DNA of 64,000 bases from CAWUFC02 sp963921335 (GCA_963921335.3 CAWUFC020000001.1:1364001-1428000); one strand, 5' to 3'; positions 35,668 to 45,264 are shown, counted from the first letter of the stretch. A program made the numbers and translations. The notes: a model not told the origin generated them from the letters alone.

Positions 35668-38600
35668 TGTGCAGTTCGCGCAGTTGTTCGCTGTGATCAA
35701 ACAGTGCCCCGGCAATGATATGGGTGACGTTGTCGCGGCATTCCAGGGTGCCTTTAACCAATAACAGCTGTGAACTCATCAGGGCCTGCCGAAAGCGCTC
35801 CTGGATGCGTGGCCATACAACGACATTGCTGTTACCGGTTTCGTCTTCAAGCGTCAGGAACACCACGCCGGAGGCGGTACCCGGTCGCTGTTGCCCGGTC
35901 ACCAGCCCGGCAATACGAATAAAACGGTTATTGCCGATGGTATCGAGATCGCTGTGGCGCTTGCAGCGATTAAAGGGGGATTGGTCCCGCAGCAGTGCCA
36001 TGGGATGAGCACGCAGGCTCAGGCCTGTGCTGCGATAGTCCGACAGTACTTCTTCGGCAACCGCCGGGGCTGGCAGTTCCACACCGTCATTAAAGGTCTT
36101 GGCTGCCTGAAACTGCTCGTGCCTGAGCAGGGGGCGGTTTTCTTCCAGCGCCATGATTTGCCATTGGGCCTGGTGTCGGTGGCCGCCCAGGTCACGCAGG
36201 GCATCTGCATCAGCCAGGGCCTCCATGTCGCGGCTGTCCAGTTGGGCCCGTCGGCGCAGGTCGCTGACATTGCGATAAGGTGCGCGCTGGCGCTGTTGCA
36301 CCAGGCGTTCGGCGCCTTCATGACTCATGCCTTTAACCAGGCGGAATCCAAGTCGCAAGCTGTGTTGCCGATCGTCCAGCAAGTAGTGATCCCAGTAGCT
36401 GTGGTTGACGTCCACCGGTAACACCGGCACCTGGTGACGGCGGGCATCCTGCACCAGTTGCGAGGGCGAATAAAAACCCATGGGTTGGCTGTTAAGCAGC
36501 CCGCAGTAAAACGCTGCAGGATGATGCCGCTTTAACCAGGCCGACACATAGGCCAGCAGGGCAAAGCTGGCGGAATGGGATTCGGGAAAGCCATAACCGC
36601 TAAAACCTTTGATCTGGTCAAACAGGCGCCGGGCGAAATCCCTGTCGTAGCCCCTGGCCAGCATGCCCTTGATCAACTTGCGTTCAAACTGAACCAGGGT
36701 GCCGTTTTTACCCCAGCTGGCCATGGCCCGGCGTAGCTGATCGGCTTCGCCGCCACTGAAACCAGCGGCAACCATCGCCAGTTTGATGGCCTGCTCCTGG
36801 AAAATGGGCACGCCCAGGGTGCGTTCCAGCACTTGCTTGATGGCGTCATTGGGGTAGGTGATGGCTTCTTTTCCCTGTTTGCGTCGCAGGTAGGGGTGCA
36901 CCATGTCGCCCTGGATTGGCCCGGGCCGGACAATGGCAATTTCAATCACCAGGTCGTAGAAGCAGCTCGGTTTGAGCCTTGGCAGCATCGACATCTGTGC
37001 CCTTGATTCGATCTGGAATACACCGACACTGTCGGCCTGCTGCAGCATGCGATAGGTGGCCGGATCTTCTTTCGGAATATCCTGCACTCGCTGAATACGC
37101 GGTTCGTAGCGGTGCACCATGGCCAGGCTTTTACGAATGGCTGAGAGCATGCCCAGTGCCAACACATCGACCTTCAGCAAGCCCAGGGCTTCGATGTCCT
37201 CCTTGTCCCACTGGATCACGGTGCGGTCGGCCATGCTGGCGTTCTCAACAGGTACCAGTGTCGAGATAGGGTTGCGGGTAATGACAAAGCCGCCGACATG
37301 CTGTGACAGGTGCCTTGGAAAGCCGAGAATTTCCTGGACCAGGTCGTAGAACAGTACGGCGCTCTTGCTGTGTTCGCTGATGCCCTGTTCCTCAAACCGT
37401 TTTTCCAGGTCGCGAGTGCGGTCCCACCAGGCCAGTGACTTGGCCAGGTCGTCAACAAATATAGGGTCCAGCCCCAGTGCCTTGCCCACATCCCTGACTG
37501 CACTGCGGGACCGGTAAGTAATCACCGTGGCGGCCAGGGCGGCCCGCTTGCGGCTGTACTTATCGTAGATGTACTGAATGACTTCCTCACGGCGCTCGTG
37601 TTCGAAGTCCACGTCGATATCCGGTGGTTCGTCCCTTTCCCGCGAAATAAAGCGCTCAAACAGCAGTGAGACCTGCTCCGGAGAGACCTCGGTGATATGC
37701 AGGCAGTAGCACACCACTGAGTTGGCAGCAGAACCGCGACCCTGGCAGAGAATTTGCCGATCCCGGGCAAAGCGCACAATGTCGTACACGGTGAGGAAGT
37801 AATACTCGTACTCAAGTTCTTCAATCAGTGCCAGTTCGGTTTCAATGCGTGCCATGACTTCATCGGAGGCACCCTCTGGCCAGCGTTGGCCCAGGCCCTC
37901 CATGACCAGCTGTCGCAGGTAGGCCTGGGCGGTTGTGCCATTTGGTACCAGTTCTCGCGGGTATTCGTAGCGCAGTTCCTCCAGGTTGAACTCACAGCGC
38001 TCAACCACGGCCATGGTTTGCTGCAGCAGGGCAGGTGGGTACAGGGAGCTGAGTCGAGCAAGGCTGCGTAAGTGCTGCTGGCTGTTACTGAGACGCCGTG
38101 TGCCGAGTTGCTCAATGCTGGTGTTGTAGTAGAGGGCGGTCAGCACATCCAGCAGGGGTTTACGCTGGGGAATATGCATGCGCACATTGCCGCAGGCCAG
38201 CATGGGGATGCTGAAGTGAGTTGCCAGTGCCAGCAGCTGCCGATAGCGCTCGACCTCGTCGCCCCGGTGCAGGTGGCTGACGCCCAGCCATAGCCGGTGT
38301 CGACATAGTCGACTTAATTGTGCAGCCCAGGCCCGGGTCTGGGGGGTATCTGATTCGGGCAGCCAGATCAGAAGGCAGCGCTTGAGATGAAAAATAACAT
38401 CGCGCAGGCTCACCCGATATCCACCTTTAGGGCTGCGCCGCCGTGCCATGCTAATCAGCCCTGACAACTCACTGTAGGCGTTGCGATTGGGTGCAATAGC
38501 AACCAGGGTCAGGCCTTCTTCCAGTCGCAACTCACTTCCGATAATCAGCTGAATACCGTGTTCACGCGCCGCTACGTGGGCTTTGACTACGCCGGCCAGT

Positions 38601-38728
38601 GAGCACTCATCGGTAATCGCTATGGCCCTGTAACCCAGTTCTGCTGCACGCGCGACCAGCTCCGCCGGGTGGGAGGCCCCGCGCAGAAAACTGAAGTTGG
38701 ACAGGCAGTGCAACTCGGCGTAATTCAC
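35645..38728 (-). CDS. dnaE2: Error-prone DNA polymerase DnaE2
   Basis: DnaE2 is the SOS-induced C-family polymerase that extends past DNA damage. From a GTG at 38728 the protein has 1027 residues and begins with YAELHCLSNFSFLRGASHP, the usual start of the PHP domain. The polymerase core includes CQGRGSAANSVVCYCL and PPDIDVDFEHERREEV (catalytic DID/D). Its length of about 1030 distinguishes it from DnaE1 (about 1160). A TTG at 38740 would add four residues; neither has a good ribosome-binding site. ImuA and ImuB, its usual partners, are not next to it. The promoter carries a LexA box. Confidence 0.93.
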   Translation of the reverse strand: MNYAELHCLSNFSFLRGASHPAELVARAAELGYRAIAITDECSLAGVVKAHVAAREHGIQLIIGSELRLEEGLTLVAIAPNRNAYSELSGLISMARRRSPKGGYRVSLRDVIFHLKRCLLIWLPESDTPQTRAWAAQLSRLCRHRLWLGVSHLHRGDEVERYRQLLALATHFSIPMLACGNVRMHIPQRKPLLDVLTALYYNTSIEQLGTRRLSNSQQHLRSLARLSSLYPPALLQQTMAVVERCEFNLEELRYEYPRELVPNGTTAQAYLRQLVMEGLGQRWPEGASDEVMARIETELALIEELEYEYYFLTVYDIVRFARDRQILCQGRGSAANSVVCYCLHITEVSPEQVSLLFERFISRERDEPPDIDVDFEHERREEVIQYIYDKYSRKRAALAATVITYRSRSAVRDVGKALGLDPIFVDDLAKSLAWWDRTRDLEKRFEEQGISEHSKSAVLFYDLVQEILGFPRHLSQHVGGFVITRNPISTLVPVENASMADRTVIQWDKEDIEALGLLKVDVLALGMLSAIRKSLAMVHRYEPRIQRVQDIPKEDPATYRMLQQADSVGVFQIESRAQMSMLPRLKPSCFYDLVIEIAIVRPGPIQGDMVHPYLRRKQGKEAITYPNDAIKQVLERTLGVPIFQEQAIKLAMVAAGFSGGEADQLRRAMASWGKNGTLVQFERKLIKGMLARGYDRDFARRLFDQIKGFSGYGFPESHSASFALLAYVSAWLKRHHPAAFYCGLLNSQPMGFYSPSQLVQDARRHQVPVLPVDVNHSYWDHYLLDDRQHSLRLGFRLVKGMSHEGAERLVQQRQRAPYRNVSDLRRRAQLDSRDMEALADADALRDLGGHRHQAQWQIMALEENRPLLRHEQFQAAKTFNDGVELPAPAVAEEVLSDYRSTGLSLRAHPMALLRDQSPFNRCKRHSDLDTIGNNRFIRIAGLVTGQQRPGTASGVVFLTLEDETGNSNVVVWPRIQERFRQALMSSQLLLVKGTLECRDNVTHIIAGALFDHSEQLRELHIKSRDFR

Positions 38729-38749
38729 AGTGATAGACAATACAAAATG

Positions 38750-38785
38750 CTGTATATTTATACAGTATATTTTGGAGCGCGTCAG
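38750..38785 (-). promoter_or_regulatory. LexA box over the dnaE2 promoter
   Basis: CTGTATATTTATACAG at 38750-38765 is a full CTG-N10-CAG SOS box and an imperfect palindrome. On the minus strand it includes TATAAA (38762-38757), and CTGACG (38785-38780) lies 17 bp before it, so the box covers the -10 of a plausible sigma-70 promoter. Transcription would start near 38750, giving dnaE2 a leader of only about 10-20 nt. The same box is 88 bp before the divergent VOC gene and might affect it too. Confidence 0.88.
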
Positions 38786-38853
38786 CTGCTATCGCCATGG
38801 CTGGCTTTCACTACCGCCTCGGTCAATACTTGTCTGCAAAAAGGGGCAGCATC

Positions 38854-39234
38854 ATGATCGACCATATTTCAATCGGTGTTCGCGACCTTGCTGCAGCGAC
38901 GGCATTTTACGATGCGACATTTCAACCAATGGGGGTTGGCCGGCTCGTGGACATGCCTAATACCGTTGGTTATGGCAGCAAGTATCCGGAATTTTGGCTC
39001 AACCTTCGTCCGGATCTGGCCCGGGCGCCCGATAACGGGAACCATGTGTGCCTGCGTGCGCACAGTGCGGCGACCGTGGATGCGTTTCACGCGGCCGCTC
39101 TCGCCGCGGGCGCAGCCTGTGCTGGCGCGCCAGGGCTGAGGCCCCAGTAAAGCCCCAACTACTATGCGGCTTTTGTGACCGATCTCGATGGCCACAAAAT
39201 TGAACTGGTGACCTTTCTGGAAGACCAGCAATAA
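38854..39234 (+). pseudogene. VOC/glyoxalase-family protein, internal stop
   Basis: The frame starts MIDHISIGVRDLAAATAFYD, the usual start of a VOC metal-dependent fold, with AAGGGGC before the ATG. After GAPGLRPQ a TAA (39148-39150) stands where relatives have Tyr. The same frame then continues with SPNYYAAFVTDLDGHKIELV, the family's C-terminal metal-ligand region, and ends at 39234. One base change would restore a 126-residue protein. The stop removes the last beta strand and one ligand, so the truncated product should be inactive. Sequencing error cannot be excluded. Confidence 0.82.
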
Positions 39235-39261
39235 GGCCTACGTAGCGGAGATTCACACGTC

Positions 39262-39969
39262 ATGGCTGAGCCCGGTCCTTTGTACAAGCAGTTGCTGCCG
39301 CTGGCCAATCCGGCTATCGCCGAGCACTCCGCTGGATTCTTTAAAACCGGCCCGGGTGAATATGGGGAAGGTGATCAGTTTCTGGGTATACGGGTGCCGG
39401 TATTGCGCCAGCAAGCGGTTAAACGCCGCGACCTCAGTCTTGATGAGACCTTGCAGTCGCTGCGCTCGCCCTGGCATGAGGAGCGCCTGTGCGCATTGAT
39501 CGTGATGGTTGGGCTGTTTGAAAAAGCAGATGAGGCAGACAGGCAGGCGATCTACAGTAGCTATCTGGATCACAGTGAATGGGTCAATAACTGGGACCTG
39601 GTGGACAGTTCGGCGCATCAGATTGTCGGTGGTTATCTGCGGGAACGCCCTCGCGAGCCACTCTACATACTGGCCAGGTCTGCCATCTTGTGGGAGCGGC
39701 GCATTGCCATTATCGCCACGCTGCACTTTATTCGACAAAACGACCTGGATGACTGTTTTGCGCTGTCAGAGCTGTTGCTGGGGGACGCAGAGGACCTGAT
39801 GCACAAGACCTGTGGCTGGATGCTGCGGGAAGCGGGCAAGCGCGATACCGCGCGCTTGCGCGACTTCATCAAGCAGCACTACCCGCAATTGCCGCGCACA
39901 CTGCTGCGCTACGCCATCGAGAAATTTCCACAGCCGGAACGGGGCATGCTCTTGCGTGGCGAGTTCTGA
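39262..39969 (+). CDS. DNA alkylation repair protein (AlkD-like HEAT-repeat glycosylase)
   Basis: The 235-residue all-helical protein matches the AlkD family. It has FKTGPGEYGEGDQFLGIRVPVLR near the start, WVNNWDLVDSSAHQIVG with the catalytic-type Trp and Asp, and LWERRIAIIAT with the Arg used for DNA contact. AlkD removes N3- and N7-alkylated bases without base flipping. It is close to dnaE2 but has its own strand and no LexA box of its own. It is followed 42 bp later by a DUF1214 gene on the same strand. Confidence 0.9.
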   Translation: MAEPGPLYKQLLPLANPAIAEHSAGFFKTGPGEYGEGDQFLGIRVPVLRQQAVKRRDLSLDETLQSLRSPWHEERLCALIVMVGLFEKADEADRQAIYSSYLDHSEWVNNWDLVDSSAHQIVGGYLRERPREPLYILARSAILWERRIAIIATLHFIRQNDLDDCFALSELLLGDAEDLMHKTCGWMLREAGKRDTARLRDFIKQHYPQLPRTLLRYAIEKFPQPERGMLLRGEF

Positions 39970-40011
39970 TCGCTGAACATTCGTAATCACTGAATTGCCG
40001 GAGCAAGGCTA

Positions 40012-41220
40012 ATGAAGCGCGCAATTGTACTCATTCTCGTGTTAGTGCTTGGACTGTATCTTGGATACCAACTTCCGCGTGGCCCCGCGTTGTTGTCCAC
40101 TTTGATGGGGCTGGGCAACACCGCCAGCGATGATTACTCGCAACTGGCATCGCACCAGGCGCTGATACAGTTTGAGGAGGCGTTTAGTGCCGGGCGGGAG
40201 ATGGTGCTGGCAGAAGCGCGTACCGAACAGGAGGCCGTCGAGGGCATGCGCTGGTTGCTGCGAGTGGCAGCCATGAGTGTCGAGGTGGCGGCGGATGCCA
40301 ACCCTCGCCTGCCGCACTTTCAGCGGATGGACACCCTGGTACGCAAAGTAGGGGGCGACAACCCTGACGCCGAGTATGAGTTTGTGGCCATCGATGGCCA
40401 GTACGACTACATCATTACCGGCAATCTGGGCACCGTGACTTACCTGGGTTTTACCTTTAACGCCGGTCTGGGTATGAGTCCTCGGCGGCAGTTTGCTTAT
40501 TTGAGCGATCAGACGCTGGATGTGGACGCGGACGGAAATTTCACGATTATTCTGTCCAGGGAGAAACCGTCCGTGCCTGGCAACTGGGTAGAAACGCCCG
40601 CAGATGCTTCCGGGATCCTGGTGCGCCAGTATATTGCTGATCGCAGTAAAGAAGTGTTGCCCAGTCTGCACATCGAGATACTGGGCGACAAGCCAGCTTA
40701 CCAACCGCCGACCGATGAAGAGGTGGCCAATGCCATTATTGGTACCAGCTTTGCCTTTTTCAGCCTCACGACCCTGCATAAGACCGTCATGCCAGAGTTG
40801 ATGGAGAACTTTAATGCCTTTGTGCAGACAGACTCTGATGAGCTTGGTGGCGCCATTAGCGGAGAGGACAACCTGTATATGCTGGGCAGTTATCAACTCG
40901 CAGAAGACGAGGCTTTGCTGGTTCGGGTTGAGCCACCGCAAACCCGTTACTGGAATCTGACCTTGGAATCGCGTTGGCACGAAATCGGTGACTACCTGCA
41001 TCGACCGACCTCGCTGACCTTAAGCGAGGTGGAGTATGGTGAAGATGGGTCCGTCGAGTTCGTGGTTGCCCACCAGGATCCCGGTCATCCCAATTGGCTG
41101 GATACCAGTGGTCACAATTTTGGCTTTATGACCCTACGCTGGCTGGAGGCTCGCAACCAGCCGGTGCCCCTGCCCGAAACCACTGTGGTGAAGTGGAGCG
41201 AGTTGGCGTCGCGGCCATGA
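40012..41220 (+). CDS. DUF1214-domain protein, membrane-anchored or exported
   Basis: The 402-residue protein has an N-terminal hydrophobic segment (IVLILVLVLGLYLGYQL) that could be a signal anchor. The C-terminal DUF1214 region has RYWNLTLESRWHEIGDY, and GHNFGFMTLRWLEA near the end. DUF1214/DUF1254 proteins are widespread, often near lipid or polyhydroxyalkanoate genes, but their reaction is not known. The stop overlaps the next start (ATGA), so it is coupled to the GNAT gene. Confidence 0.8.
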   Translation: MKRAIVLILVLVLGLYLGYQLPRGPALLSTLMGLGNTASDDYSQLASHQALIQFEEAFSAGREMVLAEARTEQEAVEGMRWLLRVAAMSVEVAADANPRLPHFQRMDTLVRKVGGDNPDAEYEFVAIDGQYDYIITGNLGTVTYLGFTFNAGLGMSPRRQFAYLSDQTLDVDADGNFTIILSREKPSVPGNWVETPADASGILVRQYIADRSKEVLPSLHIEILGDKPAYQPPTDEEVANAIIGTSFAFFSLTTLHKTVMPELMENFNAFVQTDSDELGGAISGEDNLYMLGSYQLAEDEALLVRVEPPQTRYWNLTLESRWHEIGDYLHRPTSLTLSEVEYGEDGSVEFVVAHQDPGHPNWLDTSGHNFGFMTLRWLEARNQPVPLPETTVVKWSELASRP

Positions 41221-41726
41221 GCGACGTGCTGCAGACCGAGCGCCTGCATCTGCGTGAGGCGGTGGTCGATGATGCCGCTTTTATCCTCGAACTGCACAGC
41301 GACCCGGACTGGCAGCGCTTTATTGGTGATCGAGGCGTCAGCGATCTCGCCACTGCGGTCACATACATTGAAGACAAACTGCAGGCTTCCTACCGCGACA
41401 CTGGTTTTGGCATGTATGTGGTGGCGCTGAAGGATGGCACTCCCCTGGGTCTGTGTGGCCTGGTCCGGCGGGAGGGCCTTCCAGAGGAAGATATTGGCTT
41501 CGCCTTTTTACCCGCGGGTCGCGGTCAGGGTTACGCGCGTGAGGCTGCCGCTGCCATCCTTGCCTGGAGTGATCGGCAACTGGGCTTGCCGAGGCTGGCG
41601 GCAATCACCCTGCCCGAGAACAGTGCTTCTATCAGTTTGCTTGAGGCCCTTGGCTTTGAGGATCGAGGCACGGTGAACCTGCCTGGTGACGACGCCAGAT
41701 TGAACTATTTGATCAAGGAGTTCTGA
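41217..41726 (+). CDS. GNAT-family N-acetyltransferase (RimJ-like)
   Basis: The 169-residue protein begins LQTERLHLREAVVDDAAFILEL, typical of the RimJ/RimL-type acetyltransferases. The acetyl-CoA loop is GRGQGYAREAAAAIL near 107, followed by NSASISLLEALGFE, both family features. It should acetylate an amino group on a protein N-terminus or small molecule. The substrate cannot be told. I start at the ATG overlapping the DUF1214 stop by 4 bp. Five bases separate it from the next gene. Confidence 0.9.
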   Translation: MSDVLQTERLHLREAVVDDAAFILELHSDPDWQRFIGDRGVSDLATAVTYIEDKLQASYRDTGFGMYVVALKDGTPLGLCGLVRREGLPEEDIGFAFLPAGRGQGYAREAAAAILAWSDRQLGLPRLAAITLPENSASISLLEALGFEDRGTVNLPGDDARLNYLIKEF

Positions 41727-41731
41727 AACCT

Positions 41732-42196
41732 ATGTCTGAGCAGTGGCAACTCGCACAACTGAACATCGGCACGCTTCTGCACCCGGCGGATTCTCCCGAG
41801 CTGGCCGAGTTCACCGCCAATCTGGATCGCATTAACGGCCTGGCGGAATCTTCCCCGGGTTTTGTCTGGCGCCTCAAGGATGAAACGGGAAACGCAATGG
41901 CCATTCGCCACCCGGATGACGAGCTGTTCGGCGACGATAAATTGGTCAACCTGAGTGTCTGGCGCGATCTCTCCAGTCTGCGGGATTTTGTGTTCAGCTC
42001 CGACCATGCGAGCTTCCTGCGCCGGCGCAACGAGTGGTTTGAGCGCAGCGAGCAGGTCTATCTTGTGCTGTGGTGGGTGCCAGCGGGTCATCAACCCGGC
42101 TTGGAAGAGGCAGGGCAACGTCTGCGAATGCTGATGGAGCAGGGTCCGGGTCCTGAGGCCTTCAGCTTTCGGAAGAACTTCGACCCGCCGGCGTGA
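41732..42196 (+). CDS. DUF3291-domain protein
   Basis: The 154-residue protein matches the DUF3291 family, a ferredoxin-like fold related to antibiotic-biosynthesis monooxygenases: LAQLNIGTLLHP, INGLAESSPGFVWRL, NLSVWRDLSSLRDFVF and FERSEQVYLVLWWVPAGHQP. The function is unknown; small-ligand binding or a simple oxygenase has been guessed for this fold. It has no signal peptide. It is the third gene of a DUF1214-GNAT-DUF3291 group on the plus strand. Confidence 0.83.
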   Translation: MSEQWQLAQLNIGTLLHPADSPELAEFTANLDRINGLAESSPGFVWRLKDETGNAMAIRHPDDELFGDDKLVNLSVWRDLSSLRDFVFSSDHASFLRRRNEWFERSEQVYLVLWWVPAGHQPGLEEAGQRLRMLMEQGPGPEAFSFRKNFDPPA

Positions 42197-42261
42197 AAAC
42201 TGCGCCAATCTCCAGTATCATGCGCCCGCTTTTTTGATCCAACGCCTGGAGAGCCAGATCC

Positions 42262-42870
42262 ATGAAAACTGCTGCTGATGCCCTGCAGAGCCTGAAGGAG
42301 GGCAATCAACGCTTTCTGTCAGACCAGACCAGTACCAGCGCCACGATTGGCGCAGAGGAGCTGGCAGCAGTCGCCGAGGGGCAGACCCCCTTTGCGATTA
42401 TTCTGGGCTGTTCGGACTCCCGCGTCCCTGCGGAGTTGATTTTTGACCAGGGTCTTGGCGACCTGTTTGTTGTGCGGGTAGCAGGCAATGTGGCGATGCC
42501 GTCGCAGATCGCCAGTATTGAGTTTGCCGCCGCGCAGTTCGGAACGCGGCTGGTTGTGGTCCTGGGTCACAGCGAGTGCGGCGCGATCAAGGCCAGCCTG
42601 TCGAATATTCGCGAACCAGGCGACCCCGGTTCTCCTCACCTTGCGGAGCTGGTAGAGCGCATCAAACCGGCGCTTGAAAAGCTTGTGGAAGATAACCCCG
42701 GAAACACTGATCTGGTAGCCGAAGCGGTGACCTGTAATGTGCACGCGGCAGTGGCTCAGTTGACCAGCGAATCAGAGATTCTGGCTGATCTGGCCAAGAC
42801 TGATGGCCTCATGGTGGTGGGCGCCGAATACTCGCTGCAAACCGGCGCAGTCACTTTCTTCGAGAACTAA
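42262..42870 (+). CDS. Beta-class carbonic anhydrase
   Basis: The 202-residue protein has the zinc ligands C50 (CSDSRVPAE, with D52 and R54) and H103/C106 (LGHSECGAI), the mark of beta-carbonic anhydrases, which convert CO2 and bicarbonate. There is no signal peptide, so it should act in the cytoplasm. GGAGAG lies upstream of the ATG. It ends 4 bp into the opposing yheS gene. Confidence 0.94.
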   Translation: MKTAADALQSLKEGNQRFLSDQTSTSATIGAEELAAVAEGQTPFAIILGCSDSRVPAELIFDQGLGDLFVVRVAGNVAMPSQIASIEFAAAQFGTRLVVVLGHSECGAIKASLSNIREPGDPGSPHLAELVERIKPALEKLVEDNPGNTDLVAEAVTCNVHAAVAQLTSESEILADLAKTDGLMVVGAEYSLQTGAVTFFEN

Positions 42871-44765
42871 GCGCTCAGGCTGGCCTCCAGCTCTTCCAAT
42901 TGCTGCTGCAACGTCAGCCACTCTTCTTCTCGCTCTTCCGCTTCTGAGCGCAGCCGTCCCTGCTGCCAGACCAGGTCCGCCAGCTCATCCTTGCGGCCCT
43001 CCTCGTAGAGGTCTGTCTGTGCTAGTTGTTGATCGAGTTCAGCCAGCTGTTTTTCAAGGCGGGCCAGCATCGCCTCCGTCTGCTCAATCTCTTTTTGCAA
43101 GGGCCTCAGTGCCTGTCTGCGCTGTGCCGCCTGCTGGCGCTGCTGTTTGCGGGAATCAGCGCTGTCGCGCTGACGCGGTGCTGGTTCCGAACCGTTGCTA
43201 CCCTGCAGCACCCAGTTTTCGTAGCTGGACAGGTCGCCGTCGTATTCATCCACTCTGCCCTCATGGACCAGCCAGAGTTCATCCACGGTGTTGCGCAGCA
43301 GGTGTCGGTCATGGGTAACCAGCACCAGGGCGCCTTCGAACCCTTGCAGAGCGATGGTCAGTGCCAGACGCATCTCCATGTCGAGATGGTTGGTCGGTTC
43401 GTCCAGCACCAGCAGGGCGGGCTGTTGCCAGACCGTCAGTGCCAGCGCCAGCCTGGCCTTTTCGCCGCCTGAGAAGTGTCGAATGCTGCCGGTGGCGTTG
43501 TCGCCCCGAAAATCGAAACCGCCCAGAAAATTGAGAATATCCTGCTCGCGGGCCTGTGGGCTCAGACGCTGTAACTGGGTGAGGGGGCTGGCATCCAGAT
43601 CCAGGGCCTCCAGCTGGTGCTGGTCAAAGTAGCCGATCTTTGCGTACTGGCCGGCAACACATTCGCCGGACAACAGCGGCAGTTCGCCCATGAGACTTTT
43701 TAGCAGGGTCGATTTACCGGCCCCATTGCGCCCGAGCAGGCCAATCCGCGACCCCGGTCGCAGGCTCAGATCGACTTCACCCAGGATCTGCTCATCCCCA
43801 TAGCCCATACTGGCCGAGCGAATGTTGAGCAGTGGGTCGCTGGCCTTGTCTGGTGCCAGAAAACTGAAATTGAACGGTGAATCCACATGGGCCGGGGCAA
43901 TGCTCTGCATGCGTTCCAGCTCCTTGAGCCGGCTCTGGGCCTGGCGGGCCTTGGTGGCCTTGTAGCGAAAGCGGCGCACAAAGCTGTCGATTTCAGCGAT
44001 GCGCCGCTGCTGTTTTTCATAGCTGGCCTGTTGGTTGGCCAGGCGCTCAGCGCGCTGGGTTTCAAAACTGGAGTAGTTGCCGCGATAGCTGTGTAACTCG
44101 CCACCATGCATGTGCAATACCCGATCGCAGCAGGCATCGATGAACTCGCGATCATGGGAAATTAACAACAGCGTGCCGCGGTAGGCCTGCAGCCATTGCT
44201 GCAGCCAGACAGTCGTATCCAGGTCGAGGTGGTTGGTCGGTTCATCCAGCAACAGTAAATCAGAGGGGCAGAGCAGAGCCCTGGCCAGATTGAGGCGGAT
44301 GCGCCAGCCACCTGAAAAATCACTGACCTGGCGTGCGCCGTCTGTAGGCAGAAAGCCCAGCCCCACCAGCAGTTTCTCGGCCTGGCGCTCTACCTCGTAA
44401 CCGTTGAGGCGATCCAGTTCTGCATGCAAGACGGCTGCTCGCTCGAACTCACCGCTGGCTTCCGCCGTCCCGATTTGTTGGCGCAGATCGGCGACCTCGC
44501 TGTGGCCACCAATCACATACTCAATGGCAGAGTTGTCCACTGAGGCCACCTCTTGCGCCATACTGGCCAGGCGCATGCCATCCAGTCCCTCTATGTCGCC
44601 CGTGTCGGACTGTAGTTCACCCAGCAGCAGGGCAAACAGGCTCGATTTGCCACAGCCATTGGCGCCAATCAGGGCGATTTTCTGGCGCGGTTGCACGGTG
44701 AGCTCACAATGGCTCAGGAGTGCCTTTTGGCCGCGCCTTACACTAATATTGCGAAGGATAATCAT
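42867..44765 (-). CDS. yheS: ABC-F family ATPase YheS
   Basis: The 632-residue protein has two ABC cassettes without membrane spans. The first has GANGCGKSS and signature FSGGWRIRLNLARAL with LLLDEPTNHLDLD. The second has GRNGAGKSTL and FSGGEKARLALAL with LVLDEPTNHLDMEM. The linker between them (KATKARQAQSRLKELERM) fits the P-site tRNA interaction motif, and a C-terminal coiled coil is rich in Glu and Gln. It follows E. coli YheS in order and length. ABC-F proteins bind ribosomes and ease stalled translation. Confidence 0.93.
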   Translation of the reverse strand: MIILRNISVRRGQKALLSHCELTVQPRQKIALIGANGCGKSSLFALLLGELQSDTGDIEGLDGMRLASMAQEVASVDNSAIEYVIGGHSEVADLRQQIGTAEASGEFERAAVLHAELDRLNGYEVERQAEKLLVGLGFLPTDGARQVSDFSGGWRIRLNLARALLCPSDLLLLDEPTNHLDLDTTVWLQQWLQAYRGTLLLISHDREFIDACCDRVLHMHGGELHSYRGNYSSFETQRAERLANQQASYEKQQRRIAEIDSFVRRFRYKATKARQAQSRLKELERMQSIAPAHVDSPFNFSFLAPDKASDPLLNIRSASMGYGDEQILGEVDLSLRPGSRIGLLGRNGAGKSTLLKSLMGELPLLSGECVAGQYAKIGYFDQHQLEALDLDASPLTQLQRLSPQAREQDILNFLGGFDFRGDNATGSIRHFSGGEKARLALALTVWQQPALLVLDEPTNHLDMEMRLALTIALQGFEGALVLVTHDRHLLRNTVDELWLVHEGRVDEYDGDLSSYENWVLQGSNGSEPAPRQRDSADSRKQQRQQAAQRRQALRPLQKEIEQTEAMLARLEKQLAELDQQLAQTDLYEEGRKDELADLVWQQGRLRSEAEEREEEWLTLQQQLEELEASLSA

Positions 44766-44784
44766 CGCCGCGAATTCTACGCAT

Positions 44785-45264
44785 ATGACCAGTGTGAATC
44801 CATTTTGGGACTATTCGCTGACACTGTACGACCACCCCGAAGTGCAGGCTGCCTGCCTGTACCTGCAGGATGAGCATGATCATGATGTCAATCTGCTGTT
44901 ATATGCCTGTTGGCAGGGTAGTCGAAGTGTAGGGCTGTCACGGCGTGAATTGCTTGAGATACAGCAGGCTATGGCGGATTGGCGTGAGCAGTTGTTGTTA
45001 CCGACGCGGTCCCTGCGCCGTTCGCTGGCGGCTCGTTTGCCGGGTACAGATGACAGGGTGGTTGGTGCCAGACGCTTGGAACTGTTGCTGGAACGCTGGC
45101 AGCAGTGGCAGTTGTACAGCCGGGTGCTCGAGGATGGCGCCGAGCTTGAGCCCGGGCAGGCCATGGCGACTAACCTGCAAACCGTGTGGCAATTGAAGTG
45201 GGATTCAGAACCCGTCCACGCTTTACATGTGTTGAGCCGACGCGCTCAGGAACTACTGCTCTGA
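44785..45264 (+). CDS. TIGR02444-family protein
   Basis: The 159-residue, mostly helical protein starts NPFWDYSLTLYDHPEVQAACLYLQD, which is the TIGR02444 start, and has LNLLLYACW-like VNLLLYACWQG. The function is unknown. It is divergent from yheS with a 19-bp gap, the arrangement seen in Pseudomonas, so the two should share a promoter region. I start at the ATG at 44785 because homology begins there. Its 3' end overlaps the opposing ParA gene by 19 bp. Confidence 0.86.
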   Translation: MTSVNPFWDYSLTLYDHPEVQAACLYLQDEHDHDVNLLLYACWQGSRSVGLSRRELLEIQQAMADWREQLLLPTRSLRRSLAARLPGTDDRVVGARRLELLLERWQQWQLYSRVLEDGAELEPGQAMATNLQTVWQLKWDSEPVHALHVLSRRAQELLL

